Origin: Nocardia neocaledoniensis
GTDB taxonomy: Bacteria; Actinomycetota; Actinomycetes; Mycobacteriales; Mycobacteriaceae
Assembly: GCF_029868625.1 (NCBI RefSeq)
Contig: NZ_JARWOJ010000418.1
Location: forward strand, 1 to 50,961
Reading direction: 5' to 3'
DNA length: 50,961 nt
Positions 1 through 8,342 of this stretch are shown in pieces. A model generated the notes under the pieces. That model saw nothing but the letters and a program-made list of their open reading frames with translations. It did no database searches and had not been told where the DNA came from. The first letter of the stretch is position 1; every line of letters starts with the position of its first letter. The position numbers and the translations under genes are program-made.

Positions 1-21
1 CCCCGCCGCGCGAGTGCGGTC

Positions 22-1530
22 TCAGCAGGACACGTCGGCCGCCGGCATCGTGCCGTCGACCAGGAACGCGGTGGTCGCCGCCCGCCCGCACGCGTTGTCG
101 TGATTGACGTAGGCGCCGTGGCCGCTCTGGTCCACGCTGACCAGCCTGGCTCGGTCACCGAACTTCGCCCGCAGCAGCTCCGCGTTGCGGTGCGGGGTCA
201 CCGGATCGCGCCGGTTCTGGACCAGCAGGACATTGCGCGGCCCCTTGTCCTCGACGCGTACCGACGGCTCGGCCGGTGCGCTGGGCCAGAAGGCGCAGGG
301 CAGGACGTTGGCACTGGCCGCGCCGAAGAGCGGGTATTTCGGGCGGTCCTCGGCGACGGCGCGGCGGTAGGGCTCGGCGCCCTTCGGCCAGGCGACATCA
401 TTGCAGGTCACCGCGATAAACACCGACCAGTTGTTGTCGGCCGGGTGCGGTCCCTGAGCGGGCGGTACGGCCTCGGGCGTTTCGGCGGTGGGCTCGGCCA
501 GCTCGCGCTGCAGTGCCGCGTCGTCGTTGTCGCGCACGGTCCGCCAGATGTCGCCGATCCAGTCGTACTGGCGGGGGCTGTAGAGCCCGAAGTAGGTGAT
601 GAACCGGAACGCGCGGCCGTCGAGGCTGGGCATCGGGGTCTCGTCGAGGCGCCGCGCCAGTGCGAGATAGGTCTCGCGCACCTGCTCGGGAGTCGCGCCG
701 AGATGGTCTTCGCCGTCGCGTTCGGCGAGCCGCCGCGCGAGGTCGGGGAAGGTGTCCTCGGCGCCGAGGCCGAACCGGCGGATGCCGTCCTGGTCCAGGT
801 GGGTGTCGGCGAGATTGCTGTCGAGCACGACCCGGTCGGCCCGGTCCGGGAACATCGACGTGTACGCGGCCCCCAGCGCTGAACCGTAGGACGCCCCGTA
901 GAAGCCGGCCTTGTCCTCGCCGAGCGCGGCGCGGATGCGGTCCAGGTCGCGGGCCATGTTCGCCGTCGACAGATGCGGAATCAGGTCGTCGTTCGCGCAG
1001 CGCCGGGCGACGTCCTCGGCGATCGCGGCCTGTGCGGTGACGGCGGCGTCGTCCACCGCGTACGGCGGGATGTTGCCGGTGTAGTTCAGCTCGGTGGTGA
1101 AGCCGCAGCTGACCGGCGCCGAGTGGCCGATGCCGCGGGTGTCCATGCCGATCAGGTCGTAGCTCTCGGAGACCGCGGTCGGAAGCCCGTTCGCGACCAG
1201 GTCGGAGCCGAAGGTCAAGCCGGACCCGCCCGGGCCGCCTGGATTGAGCAGCAGGATCCCGCGCCGCTTGTCCGGGTTGGTCGCGGTCAGCCGCGACACC
1301 ATCAGATCGATCGTGGGGCCGTCCGGCGCCGAGTAGTCGACGGGCACCGGCACGGTGGTGCACCGCAGCTCGGGTGCCGCCGCCTCGGCGACATCGGCGG
1401 GGCATGCGCCCCATCGAGGGTGCGGCACGTCCGCGGAAACCGGCGCTGCCGCAAGCGAACCCGCGAGCATCGCGGCGGCTAGCAACGCCGCGGCGCCGGT
1501 GGGGTGGCCGTTCGTGAGATTCCGGATCAT
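22..1530 (-). CDS. Secreted alpha/beta hydrolase, tripeptidyl-peptidase-like (TAP family)
   Basis: Predicted exported serine hydrolase of 502 residues, probably removing short peptides from N-termini outside the membrane. A signal peptide is visible (MIRN start, Ala-rich core about residues 12-30, likely cut after VSA), then an oxyanion-type NPGGPG loop at 96-101, the nucleophile elbow GASYG at 212-216 (Ser214), and near the C-terminus an RRDPVTPH segment (acid) and SGHG (His) as in the TAP C-terminal domain. The open frame runs another 230 codons upstream, but ATG 1530 is chosen because AAAGGGA lies just before it and the signal peptide begins there. It is divergent from a TetR gene with palindromes between them, so it is the likely target of that regulator. 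The true substrate is unknown. Confidence 0.85.
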   Translation of the reverse strand: MIRNLTNGHPTGAAALLAAAMLAGSLAAAPVSADVPHPRWGACPADVAEAAAPELRCTTVPVPVDYSAPDGPTIDLMVSRLTATNPDKRRGILLLNPGGPGGSGLTFGSDLVANGLPTAVSESYDLIGMDTRGIGHSAPVSCGFTTELNYTGNIPPYAVDDAAVTAQAAIAEDVARRCANDDLIPHLSTANMARDLDRIRAALGEDKAGFYGASYGSALGAAYTSMFPDRADRVVLDSNLADTHLDQDGIRRFGLGAEDTFPDLARRLAERDGEDHLGATPEQVRETYLALARRLDETPMPSLDGRAFRFITYFGLYSPRQYDWIGDIWRTVRDNDDAALQRELAEPTAETPEAVPPAQGPHPADNNWSVFIAVTCNDVAWPKGAEPYRRAVAEDRPKYPLFGAASANVLPCAFWPSAPAEPSVRVEDKGPRNVLLVQNRRDPVTPHRNAELLRAKFGDRARLVSVDQSGHGAYVNHDNACGRAATTAFLVDGTMPAADVSC

Positions 1531-1591
1531 GGGATTCCCTTTCGCCCGATCCGTATCGGATTCGCACGGACCCTCCGTGGGTCGTACCGTT

Positions 1592-1654
1592 CCAACACGC
1601 TGTACTAGAGCCGATGCCGCGAGACTAGCACAGTGTGCTAGTACACTGTGTTGG
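1592..1654. promoter_or_regulatory. Triple TetR operator between hydrolase and tetR
   Basis: Three 17-bp sites of one pattern: 1592-1608 (CCAACACGCTGTACTAG), 1625-1641 (CTAGCACAGTGTGCTAG, a perfect palindrome around a central G) and 1638-1654 (CTAGTACACTGTGTTGG). The second and third share a CTAG. The first is almost the exact inverted copy of the third (two mismatches). They fill the divergent intergenic region, which fits autoregulation of the TetR gene and control of the hydrolase. The third site covers the upstream GTG 1648, which argues against that codon being the tetR start. Confidence 0.7.
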
Positions 1655-1677
1655 TGAAGGATGGGAGGATGGTGGAG

Positions 1678-2283
1678 ATGCCGGAACGGGAGCTCGGTTC
1701 CAAAGAGAAGATCATCGTCGCGGCCGCCGAGATGCTCGGGGAGAACGCGGGCGCGAACCTGTCGGTGCGCGCGGTCGCGGCGCGGGCGGGGGTGAGCACC
1801 GGTTCGCTCCGGCACCACTTCCCGACCCAGCGCGATCTTCAGGACGCGGTGTTCACCACCATCTACGACGTCGTTCTGTCCGACGGCGAACTGATCCGCG
1901 ATCGTTCGAAGCCGGCCCGTGAGCGGCTGGTGGAATGCCTGCGCCAGGTCCTCGCGCTGACCAGTGTCGGAGCGCAGGCGCGCCAGGCGTGGGGCAAGGT
2001 CTATGAATCGTTCATCGCGCCCGAGCCGACCGACGAGCTGCGCGCGTCGTATCTGGCCATCGAGCGGGAGGCGCGCCGCCGCACGGAATACTGGCTCGCG
2101 GTTCTCGTCGAGGAGGGCGCCCTGCCCAAGGGCGACAACACCCGGCGCGCCAGATTCCTGTGCACGGTCCTCAACGGCCTCGCGGTCGAACGCGCCCTCC
2201 CCGCCGAGGAATCGCTCCTGCACTCCGAAGCGCAGACCCTCGACGCCGCCGTCGACTGGGTCTTCCGCTCGGAAAGTGCTTGA
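1678..2283 (+). CDS. TetR family transcriptional regulator
   Basis: DNA-binding repressor of about 201 residues. The N-terminal helix-turn-helix is clear: a KEKIIVAAAEML helix, then VRAVAARAGVSTGSLRHHF, the classic TetR recognition region with the GSLRHHFP ending. The rest is an all-helical ligand domain with no recognisable inducer signature. ATG 1678 is preferred because GGGAGG lies about 9 bases upstream and the earlier GTG 1648 falls inside a predicted operator. It probably represses itself and the divergent secreted hydrolase. Confidence 0.85.
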   Translation: MPERELGSKEKIIVAAAEMLGENAGANLSVRAVAARAGVSTGSLRHHFPTQRDLQDAVFTTIYDVVLSDGELIRDRSKPARERLVECLRQVLALTSVGAQARQAWGKVYESFIAPEPTDELRASYLAIEREARRRTEYWLAVLVEEGALPKGDNTRRARFLCTVLNGLAVERALPAEESLLHSEAQTLDAAVDWVFRSESA

Positions 2284-2328
2284 GCGCGAACGCTTCCTGG
2301 TCTCGGCTTCGAGTCCCGGGGTCGTCGC

Positions 2329-2847
2329 TCAGGCGCTCGCGGTGTGCTGGGCGGCCGCGTCGGTGTTGTGGGAGACCCGGCGCAGCAGGTCGGCGAGGGT
2401 GCGGCGCTCCTGCTCGTCGAGTCCGTCGAGCAGGCGGTGGTCGCGTTCCGCGCGGCTCGGCAGTTCGACGTCGACGAGTTCGCGCCCGGCCGCGGTCAAC
2501 CGCAGCAGCACCACTCGGCCGTCCCGCTCGAACGGGAGCCGTTCGATCAGGCCGATCTTCGTCAGCCGGTCGGCGTTCTTGGTGGTGGCGGCGCCGCTGG
2601 TCATGGTCCGCTCGGTCACCTCGCTGGCGCGGAGCGGACGGTCGGCGCGGGCCAGGGCGCACAGCACCTCGAACTCGCCGCGGGTGATACCCCGGGGCGC
2701 GAGCGCGCGGTCGAGCTGATGCAGCGCCAGCGCGCTGATCCGGTTGATGCGCCCGATCACCTCGACCGTGGAGGTGTCGACCTCGGGATACGCCCGAGCC
2801 CATTCGGCCCGAACGCCGTCGACGAAGTCGGGGGAGGTGTCGCCCAT
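2329..2847 (-). CDS. MarR family transcriptional regulator
   Basis: Winged-helix regulator of 172 residues. The core reads RGITRGEFEVLCALARADRP, then a recognition helix region with SEVTERTMTSGAATTKNADRL and a wing with RDGRVVLLRLTAAG, which is the standard MarR layout. A conserved N-terminal helix for dimerisation precedes it. It is divergent from the FUSC exporter with a palindrome-rich intergenic region between, so it probably represses that exporter in response to a small aromatic or lipophilic ligand (inference from the family). Confidence 0.85.
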   Translation of the reverse strand: MGDTSPDFVDGVRAEWARAYPEVDTSTVEVIGRINRISALALHQLDRALAPRGITRGEFEVLCALARADRPLRASEVTERTMTSGAATTKNADRLTKIGLIERLPFERDGRVVLLRLTAAGRELVDVELPSRAERDHRLLDGLDEQERRTLADLLRRVSHNTDAAAQHTASA

Positions 2848-2850
2848 GGC

Positions 2851-2917
2851 TCCATCCTAGCGATCGGTTTCACACTATTTCAGATGTATTTTACTAGTGA
2901 AATATATCTAGGATGGA
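2851..2917. promoter_or_regulatory. MarR operator region for exporter
   Basis: The 73-bp divergent gap holds a near-perfect 18-bp palindrome at 2887-2904 (TATTTTACTAGTGAAATA) and a perfect 10-bp inverted repeat, TCCATCCTAG at 2851-2860 against CTAGGATGGA at 2908-2917. TTTCAC at 2868 and GTGAAA at 2897 also pair. The region is strikingly AT-rich for this genome. The outer arm ends just before the exporter GTG, so repressor binding would block the exporter ribosome binding site region. Confidence 0.65.
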
Positions 2918-2920
2918 GAG

Positions 2921-4348
2921 GTGCCCACCGATCTGCTGAACCCACCCCGTGTCGCCACCGCCCGCCTGCGGCACTCCGGTGGCGCCCTGGCGCACTCGGT
3001 CTCCGCGTCGACGTGGCGGCGCGCGCTCGAGGTGCGACCCGCCGACGCGACCGTGGCCGCCTCGCTGCGCGTCGGCGCCGCCGCGGCGCTGGTGTTCGTC
3101 GGTTGCGGCCTGCTGGATCTACGGCAATACGTCGGCTTCGCGGTGCTCGGCGCGCTGGCCTCGGCGTTCGCCAGACACGAGCCGCTGGTTCGGGTCACGG
3201 CCAAGGTGTCGTTGGTCGGCGCGCTCGTCGTCGCCTTCGTCGCCGGTGGTGGCCTGCTCGCGCTCGCGCGGGTGCCGATGTGGGCCGAGGTCGCGCTCAT
3301 GGCCGTCGGGGCCGCCGTCGCGGCGATGTCGGTGTCGGCGTTCCGGATCACCGGGCCAGGTCCGGTGATCCTCGTCTTCGCGGCGACCGCGGCGGTCGGC
3401 TCCGTCGCGGTGCCCGGCGATATCGTCCACGCCTGCGTCGCGGCGGCGATCGGAGCCGGGATCGGCCTGCTCGCGCAGCTGGTGCCCCTGCTGGTGCTGC
3501 CGCTCGGCCCGGCCCGCCTCGCCGTCGCGCGAGCGCTGTCGGCCGTCGCCGCGCTCGATGACGGCAGGCCCGTCGAACCGGCCCGCGCCGCCATCGCGCA
3601 GGCCCGAGAGAAGCTGGCGCTCAGCGCTGTTCGCGGTGCCGACTCGCACCACCACCGCGACCTCGTCGCCCTGCTCGACGAGGCGGAGGCCGCCGTCGAC
3701 GACTGGGTGGCGGGCGACCCGGCCAGACTGCTCGACGTGGTCCGCCACGAAGCCGAACTGCGAAAGATCAAGCGGCGCAGCGTCATCTTCGACCGCGTCC
3801 CCGAAGTCTCCGCGCTGCCACGCCCCGAGGGCTTCGTGGCGATGGGCCTGTCCGGGCTGCGTTCGCGCCTGGTGCTCGGCAACGCCGCCCGCATCGCCCT
3901 CGCCGCGGCGTGCGCGGGCTGGTTCGCCGCGGCGGCCGGCCTGCACCACCCGCTCTGGGCGTCGATGGGCGCACTGGCCGCGATGCAGGGCGTCTCCTAC
4001 GCGATGACCGTGCAGCGCGGCATCCAGCGACTGCTCGGCAATGTCGGCGGCGCCCTCGTCGGTGCCCTGCTGATCGGCGCGGGCCTCGGCTACTGGGCCA
4101 CCGCTCTGGTCATCGTGGTCCTCCAGGTGACCGCCGAAATCATGGCCACCCGCAGCTACGCCCTCACCTCACTCGCGGTCACCCCGATGGCGCTGCTCAT
4201 GGTCGGTCTCGGCACCCCCATCACCCCCGAGATCGGCGTCAGCCGCATCATGGACACCCTCATCGGCGTGGCCATGGGCGTGCTCATCGCGGCCTTGACC
4301 ATCAGCCACACCGACCGCCACCACCTCCCGGAATCCGCCACGGCGTGA
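2921..4348 (+). CDS. FUSC family membrane protein (aromatic acid/drug exporter-like)
   Basis: Integral membrane protein of 475 residues with two blocks of closely spaced hydrophobic segments (about residues 45-200 and 320-460) separated by a soluble helical region, the layout of FUSC/aromatic-acid exporter proteins. The second block carries the typical start LVLGNAARIALAAACAGW and a HHPLWASMGALAAMQG stretch. GTG 2921 is used as start with AGGATGG just upstream. The gene is divergent from a MarR repressor. Probable role: export of an aromatic or amphipathic compound. No accessory membrane-fusion protein is nearby. Confidence 0.75.
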   Translation: MPTDLLNPPRVATARLRHSGGALAHSVSASTWRRALEVRPADATVAASLRVGAAAALVFVGCGLLDLRQYVGFAVLGALASAFARHEPLVRVTAKVSLVGALVVAFVAGGGLLALARVPMWAEVALMAVGAAVAAMSVSAFRITGPGPVILVFAATAAVGSVAVPGDIVHACVAAAIGAGIGLLAQLVPLLVLPLGPARLAVARALSAVAALDDGRPVEPARAAIAQAREKLALSAVRGADSHHHRDLVALLDEAEAAVDDWVAGDPARLLDVVRHEAELRKIKRRSVIFDRVPEVSALPRPEGFVAMGLSGLRSRLVLGNAARIALAAACAGWFAAAAGLHHPLWASMGALAAMQGVSYAMTVQRGIQRLLGNVGGALVGALLIGAGLGYWATALVIVVLQVTAEIMATRSYALTSLAVTPMALLMVGLGTPITPEIGVSRIMDTLIGVAMGVLIAALTISHTDRHHLPESATA

Positions 4349-4351
4349 GGC

Positions 4352-4858
4352 TCACCGCCCGCGTTCGGCCGACCGCCGCATCGCCAGGAGCGTGAGCGCC
4401 AGGACGACAGTGGCCACAGTCGCCGCCAGGTAGCAGAGGACGGCCACGCCGCTGATCGTGTGGTAGACCTCGGCCTCCGCATTGGTCAACGTCCCCGAAT
4501 CGCTGAACAGCGCCACGATCGGAACCCCGTTCTCATCCGCCACATCGGTGAAGTCGGGCATGGTCGCCGCCGCTGTCAACAACGCGGCATACACCGTGGC
4601 GAGCGCGACCCCGCACGCCACCCGCACCCGCGCCCCACCCTGCCGCATGACCGGCACCGTGACCGCGACAGCCAGCACCGACGGCGCGAACACCACAAGA
4701 AACCCACCGAAGAGAAAGATCACCAGCAGCCATCCGCCCGCCGAGAACCGCAGAGCGGTAACCGCGAGCATCACCAGCAGTTGCGCCCCGAGCGCTGCCC
4801 AGGTGATGGCTTTGGCGTCGATCCCGGCCGGATTCCGAGCTGTGATGGTGGATGTCAT
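4352..4858 (-). CDS. Small four-helix membrane protein, unknown function
   Basis: About 168 residues with four hydrophobic segments: a WAALGAQLLVMLAVTALRF helix, a WLLVIFLFGGFLVVFAPSVLAVAV helix, a VACGVALATVYAALLTAAA helix and a C-terminal helix GVAVLCYLAATVATVVLALTLLAM. A soluble loop with several acidic residues lies between helices 3 and 4. ATG 4858 is chosen because an upstream in-frame ATG would add an unlikely charged extension. It ends 3 bases from the end of the convergent FUSC gene. I do not recognise the family. Confidence 0.6.
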   Translation of the reverse strand: MTSTITARNPAGIDAKAITWAALGAQLLVMLAVTALRFSAGGWLLVIFLFGGFLVVFAPSVLAVAVTVPVMRQGGARVRVACGVALATVYAALLTAAATMPDFTDVADENGVPIVALFSDSGTLTNAEAEVYHTISGVAVLCYLAATVATVVLALTLLAMRRSAERGR

Positions 4859-4982
4859 GCACCCATGCTCGCCGCCTCTGCCGCGCTGGAAATCCGTACG
4901 ACTACTCAGCGGCACCCGGTAGTTCCGCGAACCGGAACACCGCGCGGTGCCCTGGCCGGCCCGCTGTCAGTTGACGCAGTTT

Positions 4983-5041
4983 CGTCGATCTGCCGGGTCC
5001 GGTTTCGTCGATCTGCCGACACCCCTTCCGTCGATCTGCCG
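4983..5041 (+). repeat. Three direct repeats with exact 23-bp period
   Basis: The 13-mer CGTCGATCTGCCG occurs at 4983-4995, 5006-5018 and 5029-5041, each copy exactly 23 bases after the last, with flanking TT/CC bases partly kept. It lies in the 362-bp gap before the abiE pair. It may be a tandem duplication, or phased binding sites roughly two helical turns apart. No gene is seen in this gap. Confidence 0.75.
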
Positions 5042-5167
5042 AACCGGTGTCGGCTTCGGGTCGGCTGCTCTGAACGCGACAATCCGCGCAAGCTGGTCAC
5101 GGTACGGACGTTCGAGTTCGTATCCAGTGCTCGCCTGGTGCGGAAGATCCGCCGAATGCAGCATTAG

Positions 5168-5204
5168 TATGCGTTAGGTTGGGTACAAGCCAACTGAATG
5201 CATA
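5168..5204. promoter_or_regulatory. Likely AbiEi autoregulatory inverted repeat
   Basis: Arms TATGCGTTAGGTTGG (5168-5182) and CCAACTGAATGCATA (5190-5204) pair at 12 of 15 positions across a 7-base loop, immediately before the antitoxin RBS (GGAGGG) and ATG 5221. AbiEi antitoxins are known to bind inverted repeats in their own promoters, so this is the expected position for such an operator. Confidence 0.55.
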
Positions 5205-5220
5205 GTTATGGAGGGTACCG

Positions 5221-5862
5221 ATGGCAGAGCATCGCAGCACCGTGCTGCCCAGCGACCTCTGGCGGGCACCGCTCCGAACGCTGCGGCCGAAGGACTTGGC
5301 CCACATCTACGCCCAGCCGCGGCCTGAGGTCGCTCGGCTCGTCGATCGAGGCGTGCTGCATCGTGTCGCTCGCGGCTACTACATCATCGTGGCGCCGGAC
5401 CACATCGGTCGGACCTGGTTGCCCGGCCTGGAGGCGGCGGCCGCAGGTATCGCATCATCCATATTTGGGCCGGACCAGGCCGTAGTCATGGGTATCAGCG
5501 CGGCCCGCATGCTGGGAGCCGTACCCCGTGCGCTGGCGACGGCGATTGTCGCGGTTCCCCGTCAGCACCGGCCGATTGCGCTGACCGATCGTTCGGCGCA
5601 CGTCCTGTTCGTCCGTCGCGACACCGAGGCGCTCGACGCGGAGCGTGTCACGACGCCGCTGGGCCCGGCGCTGGTCACGACGCCGGAGCAGACCGTTCTC
5701 GATCTCGCCCGACGCCCGGACCTCGGCAACGCGGAGGCGGAAGTTCGTCCGGCAATCGAAACGCTTTACCGCCGAAGCGATTCGAGCAGACTTGCGCAGC
5801 TCGCCGCGGACCAGCGCCTTGGCGCGGCACTTCGACGTGCGGAAGATTGGGTGGGGGCATGA
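5221..5862 (+). CDS. abiEi: AbiEi-type antitoxin (type IV toxin-antitoxin)
   Basis: Antitoxin of 213 residues. The N-terminal winged-helix segment (RTLRPKDLAHIYAQPRP, then VARLVDRGVLHRVARGYY) is the typical AbiEi_4-like start used for DNA binding and autorepression. The C-terminal domain with LGPALVTTPEQTVLDLARRP is characteristic of this antitoxin family and of its transcriptional-regulator relatives. GGAGGG precedes ATG 5221. Its stop overlaps the start of the nucleotidyltransferase toxin (ATGA), so the pair is translationally coupled. In the family the antitoxin acts by opposing the toxin's activity and by repressing the operon. Confidence 0.85.
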   Translation: MAEHRSTVLPSDLWRAPLRTLRPKDLAHIYAQPRPEVARLVDRGVLHRVARGYYIIVAPDHIGRTWLPGLEAAAAGIASSIFGPDQAVVMGISAARMLGAVPRALATAIVAVPRQHRPIALTDRSAHVLFVRRDTEALDAERVTTPLGPALVTTPEQTVLDLARRPDLGNAEAEVRPAIETLYRRSDSSRLAQLAADQRLGAALRRAEDWVGA

Positions 5863-6608
5863 GTATCGGCAACCGGGACAGCGTCGCCGCTCGATTCGGG
5901 GTTTCCCCGGAGCAGGTCGAGCGCGATCATCTGATCTCTCACCTGCTGGCGGCGATCGGCCGCGGGTTCCAGGATCGACTGCTGTTCATCGGCGGAACTG
6001 CTCTTGCTCGCACCCATCTGACGAGCGGCCGGCTCAGCGAAGACATCGACCTGGTCGCGCTGGGCAACCGGACCGCATTGGCGGCCGACCTCGACACGAC
6101 ATTGCCGCGATCTGTTGCGCGGAGCCACGGGCGGCTCGAGTGGGAAGCGTCGTTGAGCAGTGTCCCGGACACTGGAGCCGCTCTGCTTCGCTCCCCGTCG
6201 GGCGTGTCCCTCGAGATCCAGTTGCTGTCGGCCCGGGGCCGACCGGCATGGCCGACAGAACTCCGGAATCTCGATCAGCGCTACAGCGATGTGCCCCCGG
6301 CCGAACTTCTGGTGCCCACACTGGCTGCCTTTGTGGCGGGGAAGACAGCGACGTGGCACGACCGCCGCGCATCACGCGACCTGTGGGATCTCTGGGCGCT
6401 GAACAACATCGGCGCGATCGACAGCGCCGCTGGAGCGCTGTACCGCAGGTACGGCCCGACCAACCGTCTACCCACACCGCAATTGTTCGATCGCGCGCCG
6501 GACGAGGACGACTGGAACGCTCAACTGGCCGGGCAGACCCGATTGGAGATCAGCGCTGAGACCGCAATACGTGAGGTTCGGGATGCGTGGGCACGCATTG
6601 CCGAGTGA
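5859..6608 (+). CDS. abiEii: AbiEii-type nucleotidyltransferase toxin
   Basis: Toxin of 249 residues with a DNA polymerase beta-like nucleotidyltransferase fold. Motif I, GGTALARTHL then SEDIDL, is at residues 45-65 and carries the metal-binding Asp pair. Motif III Lys162 lies in GKTATWHDRRASRDLWDLWA at 161-180. These are the conserved AbiEii residues. The family transfers nucleotides to an RNA target (tRNA 3' end pyrimidine addition in the mycobacterial MenT relatives) and arrests growth or protects against phage. ATG 5859 overlaps the antitoxin stop, so that start is firm. Confidence 0.87.
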   Translation: MSIGNRDSVAARFGVSPEQVERDHLISHLLAAIGRGFQDRLLFIGGTALARTHLTSGRLSEDIDLVALGNRTALAADLDTTLPRSVARSHGRLEWEASLSSVPDTGAALLRSPSGVSLEIQLLSARGRPAWPTELRNLDQRYSDVPPAELLVPTLAAFVAGKTATWHDRRASRDLWDLWALNNIGAIDSAAGALYRRYGPTNRLPTPQLFDRAPDEDDWNAQLAGQTRLEISAETAIREVRDAWARIAE

Positions 6609-7521
6609 TGACGTCGAAGCGATTCCAGATTCGGTCGCTGACTCTTTCACTGTCGCCACATTCAACGTCAACGGGATCCGCGCGGCACGGCGGCGTGGAT
6701 TCGACCAGTGGTTGCGGGCGCGGTCGGTCGATGTGCTCGCGTTGCAGGAGCTGCGTTGTGCCGCAGCCGATGTGGGGACCTTTCCGGGCTATTCGGCGGC
6801 GATGGATGTCGGTTCCGTGGCCGGCCGTAACGGTGTGGCCGTACTGACGAGGGTTCCCGCCGCGGCCGTGCGGACGTGGGTGACCCACCCACCCAGGGCT
6901 CGCGGACTCGGTGAGTTCGCCGCACAGGGACGCTATATCGAGGTCGATCTGGCCGATCGCCCGGTGACGGTGGCCTGCCTCTATCTCCCCAAGGGCGGTC
7001 TGCCCGCGCACCTCCAGCGCCCGGGATCGATGCGCGAACAGCCCGACGGTGGGATCAAGTACGAACGGAAGCAGAGGTTCCTCGCGGCGTTCGCCCGCGA
7101 AGTGCATCGGAACCGGCTCGCGGCCCTGAGCGCGGGACGCGAGTTCGTCCTCACCGGGGACCTGAACATCGCGCACACCCAGCACGACGTGACCAACTGG
7201 CGCGCTGCCCGCACGATGGACGGCTTCCTGCCAACCGACCGCGAGTGGTTCAGTTCGCTACTCGGCACGCGCCGGCTCGTCGATGTGGTGCGACAGGTGC
7301 ACGGCGAGCGGCCGGGCCCACTCACCTGGTGGAGCTGGGCCGGTCAATCGTTCACCAAGGATGTGGGTTGGCGAGTGGACCACCAACTCACGACACCGGG
7401 TCTCGCCCGCCTCGCCACTGCTGCCGTCGTGGACAAGGAACCGTCTCCCGCGGAGCGCCTCTCCGATCACGCCCCGCTCGTAGTGACCTACTCAGCGGGC
7501 GCGGTCGTGCTCCAGCCATAG
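6583..7521 (+). CDS. Exodeoxyribonuclease III / AP endonuclease family
   Basis: Endonuclease/exonuclease/phosphatase-fold enzyme of about 312 residues. Visible conserved residues: FNVNGIRA (metal-site Asn), LQELRC (metal-site Glu), YLPKGG, GDLNIAHTQHD (catalytic Asp/Asn), VDHQLTTP and the closing SDHAPL His. These fit the XthA family of base-excision-repair AP endonucleases. The start is uncertain: ATG 6583 has GAGG 7 bases upstream, while GTG 6571 is also possible. Both lie inside the toxin gene, so the three genes may form one transcript. Confidence 0.8.
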   Translation: MRGHALPSDDVEAIPDSVADSFTVATFNVNGIRAARRRGFDQWLRARSVDVLALQELRCAAADVGTFPGYSAAMDVGSVAGRNGVAVLTRVPAAAVRTWVTHPPRARGLGEFAAQGRYIEVDLADRPVTVACLYLPKGGLPAHLQRPGSMREQPDGGIKYERKQRFLAAFAREVHRNRLAALSAGREFVLTGDLNIAHTQHDVTNWRAARTMDGFLPTDREWFSSLLGTRRLVDVVRQVHGERPGPLTWWSWAGQSFTKDVGWRVDHQLTTPGLARLATAAVVDKEPSPAERLSDHAPLVVTYSAGAVVLQP

Positions 7522-7621
7522 GACCGGTCACGGCGCCTGCGGTACAGAGTTCCACTCGGACCGAGGCCGACACCGAGTCGCGCGGATCAGTATCAAGCGT
7601 GTCCATCGCCCTGTTGGAGTA

Positions 7622-8233
7622 CTAGCCGGCGATGGATCGTGGATCCGCGTACGAGATGAGCATGTCGATTGCTCGGTCGAGGTCACGCTTTGCGCGATCG
7701 GGATCGGGATTCACCAGGTACTGGATGATGAGACCGTCCATCATGGCCAGACCCAAGCGGCCGAGGGTCGCGAAATCCACCGCGCATCGTTCGTCGGCGG
7801 CGCGGGCGGCCTGTTCCCAGAAATCGGCGACCAACGAGGTGTAGCGCTCGTACTGCAACTGCGCGAGTCCGCCGGGGCCCTCGCTGCGGACCGAGTACAT
7901 GGCCAGTTCGTATTGCATGATCTGCAGTCCTGGCGCGTCTGCCACCAGGCCCCGCCACACACGTTCTACGCCGTGTCGAATCGCGTGTGCCAGGCCTCGG
8001 TCGAGTGCCGCGTCGGCCTGGAGGGCCGCCACGACATCGGCGGTCGTCGTGTGGATGACAGCACGGAGCATCGAGTCCTTGGAGGCGAACACGTAATGCA
8101 AAGTGCCGAGCGGGATTCCGGCTTCGGCGGCGACGGCGCGCAGGGTGGTCCCGGCGACGCCGACGGAACCGAGCACACGGACGGCGGCAGCGACGATGTC
8201 CTGTTCGCGCTGCGCTGCCTTCACGTAGGCCAA
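7622..8233 (-). CDS. TetR family regulator of the dehydrogenase/amine oxidase cluster
   Basis: Repressor of about 203 residues. The HTH reads LGSVGVAGTTLRAVAAEAGI, then PLGTLHYVFASKDSMLRAVI, with the C-terminal ligand domain containing FWEQAARAADERCAVDFATL. TTG 8233 is chosen because GGAGGA sits 8 bases upstream; GTG 8224 is the alternative. Three near-identical palindromes, at 8274 (its own promoter), 10211 and 10310 (between the acyl-CoA dehydrogenase and amine oxidase), point to this protein as regulator of the neighbouring catabolic genes. A fatty acyl or amine-derived effector is a guess from context. Confidence 0.85.
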   Translation of the reverse strand: MAYVKAAQREQDIVAAAVRVLGSVGVAGTTLRAVAAEAGIPLGTLHYVFASKDSMLRAVIHTTTADVVAALQADAALDRGLAHAIRHGVERVWRGLVADAPGLQIMQYELAMYSVRSEGPGGLAQLQYERYTSLVADFWEQAARAADERCAVDFATLGRLGLAMMDGLIIQYLVNPDPDRAKRDLDRAIDMLISYADPRSIAG

Positions 8234-8273
8234 CGTGCCCCTCCTCCAGCCGCGTTCCTCCCACGGCAAATCG

Positions 8274-8293
8274 AGTCGTACGTCCGTCCGACA
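8274..8293. promoter_or_regulatory. TetR operator, site 1
   Basis: AGTCGTACGTCCGTCCGACA, 17 of 20 identical to the perfect palindrome at 10310. It lies 41 bases upstream of the tetR start at 8233, as expected for autoregulation. Confidence 0.65.
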
Positions 8294-8342
8294 AAAATGG
8301 TAGCCCACACGCCGCCGCTGTAGACAGTCAGGCCGCGTCCCT

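Noticed and set aside
1531..2223. Upstream extension of the secreted hydrolase frame (733 codons in total)
   Set aside because: It would run antisense across the whole TetR gene and its operators; a signal peptide and RBS support ATG 1530.
4983..5041. CRISPR array
   Set aside because: There are only three 13-bp units, 10-base gaps and no cas genes.
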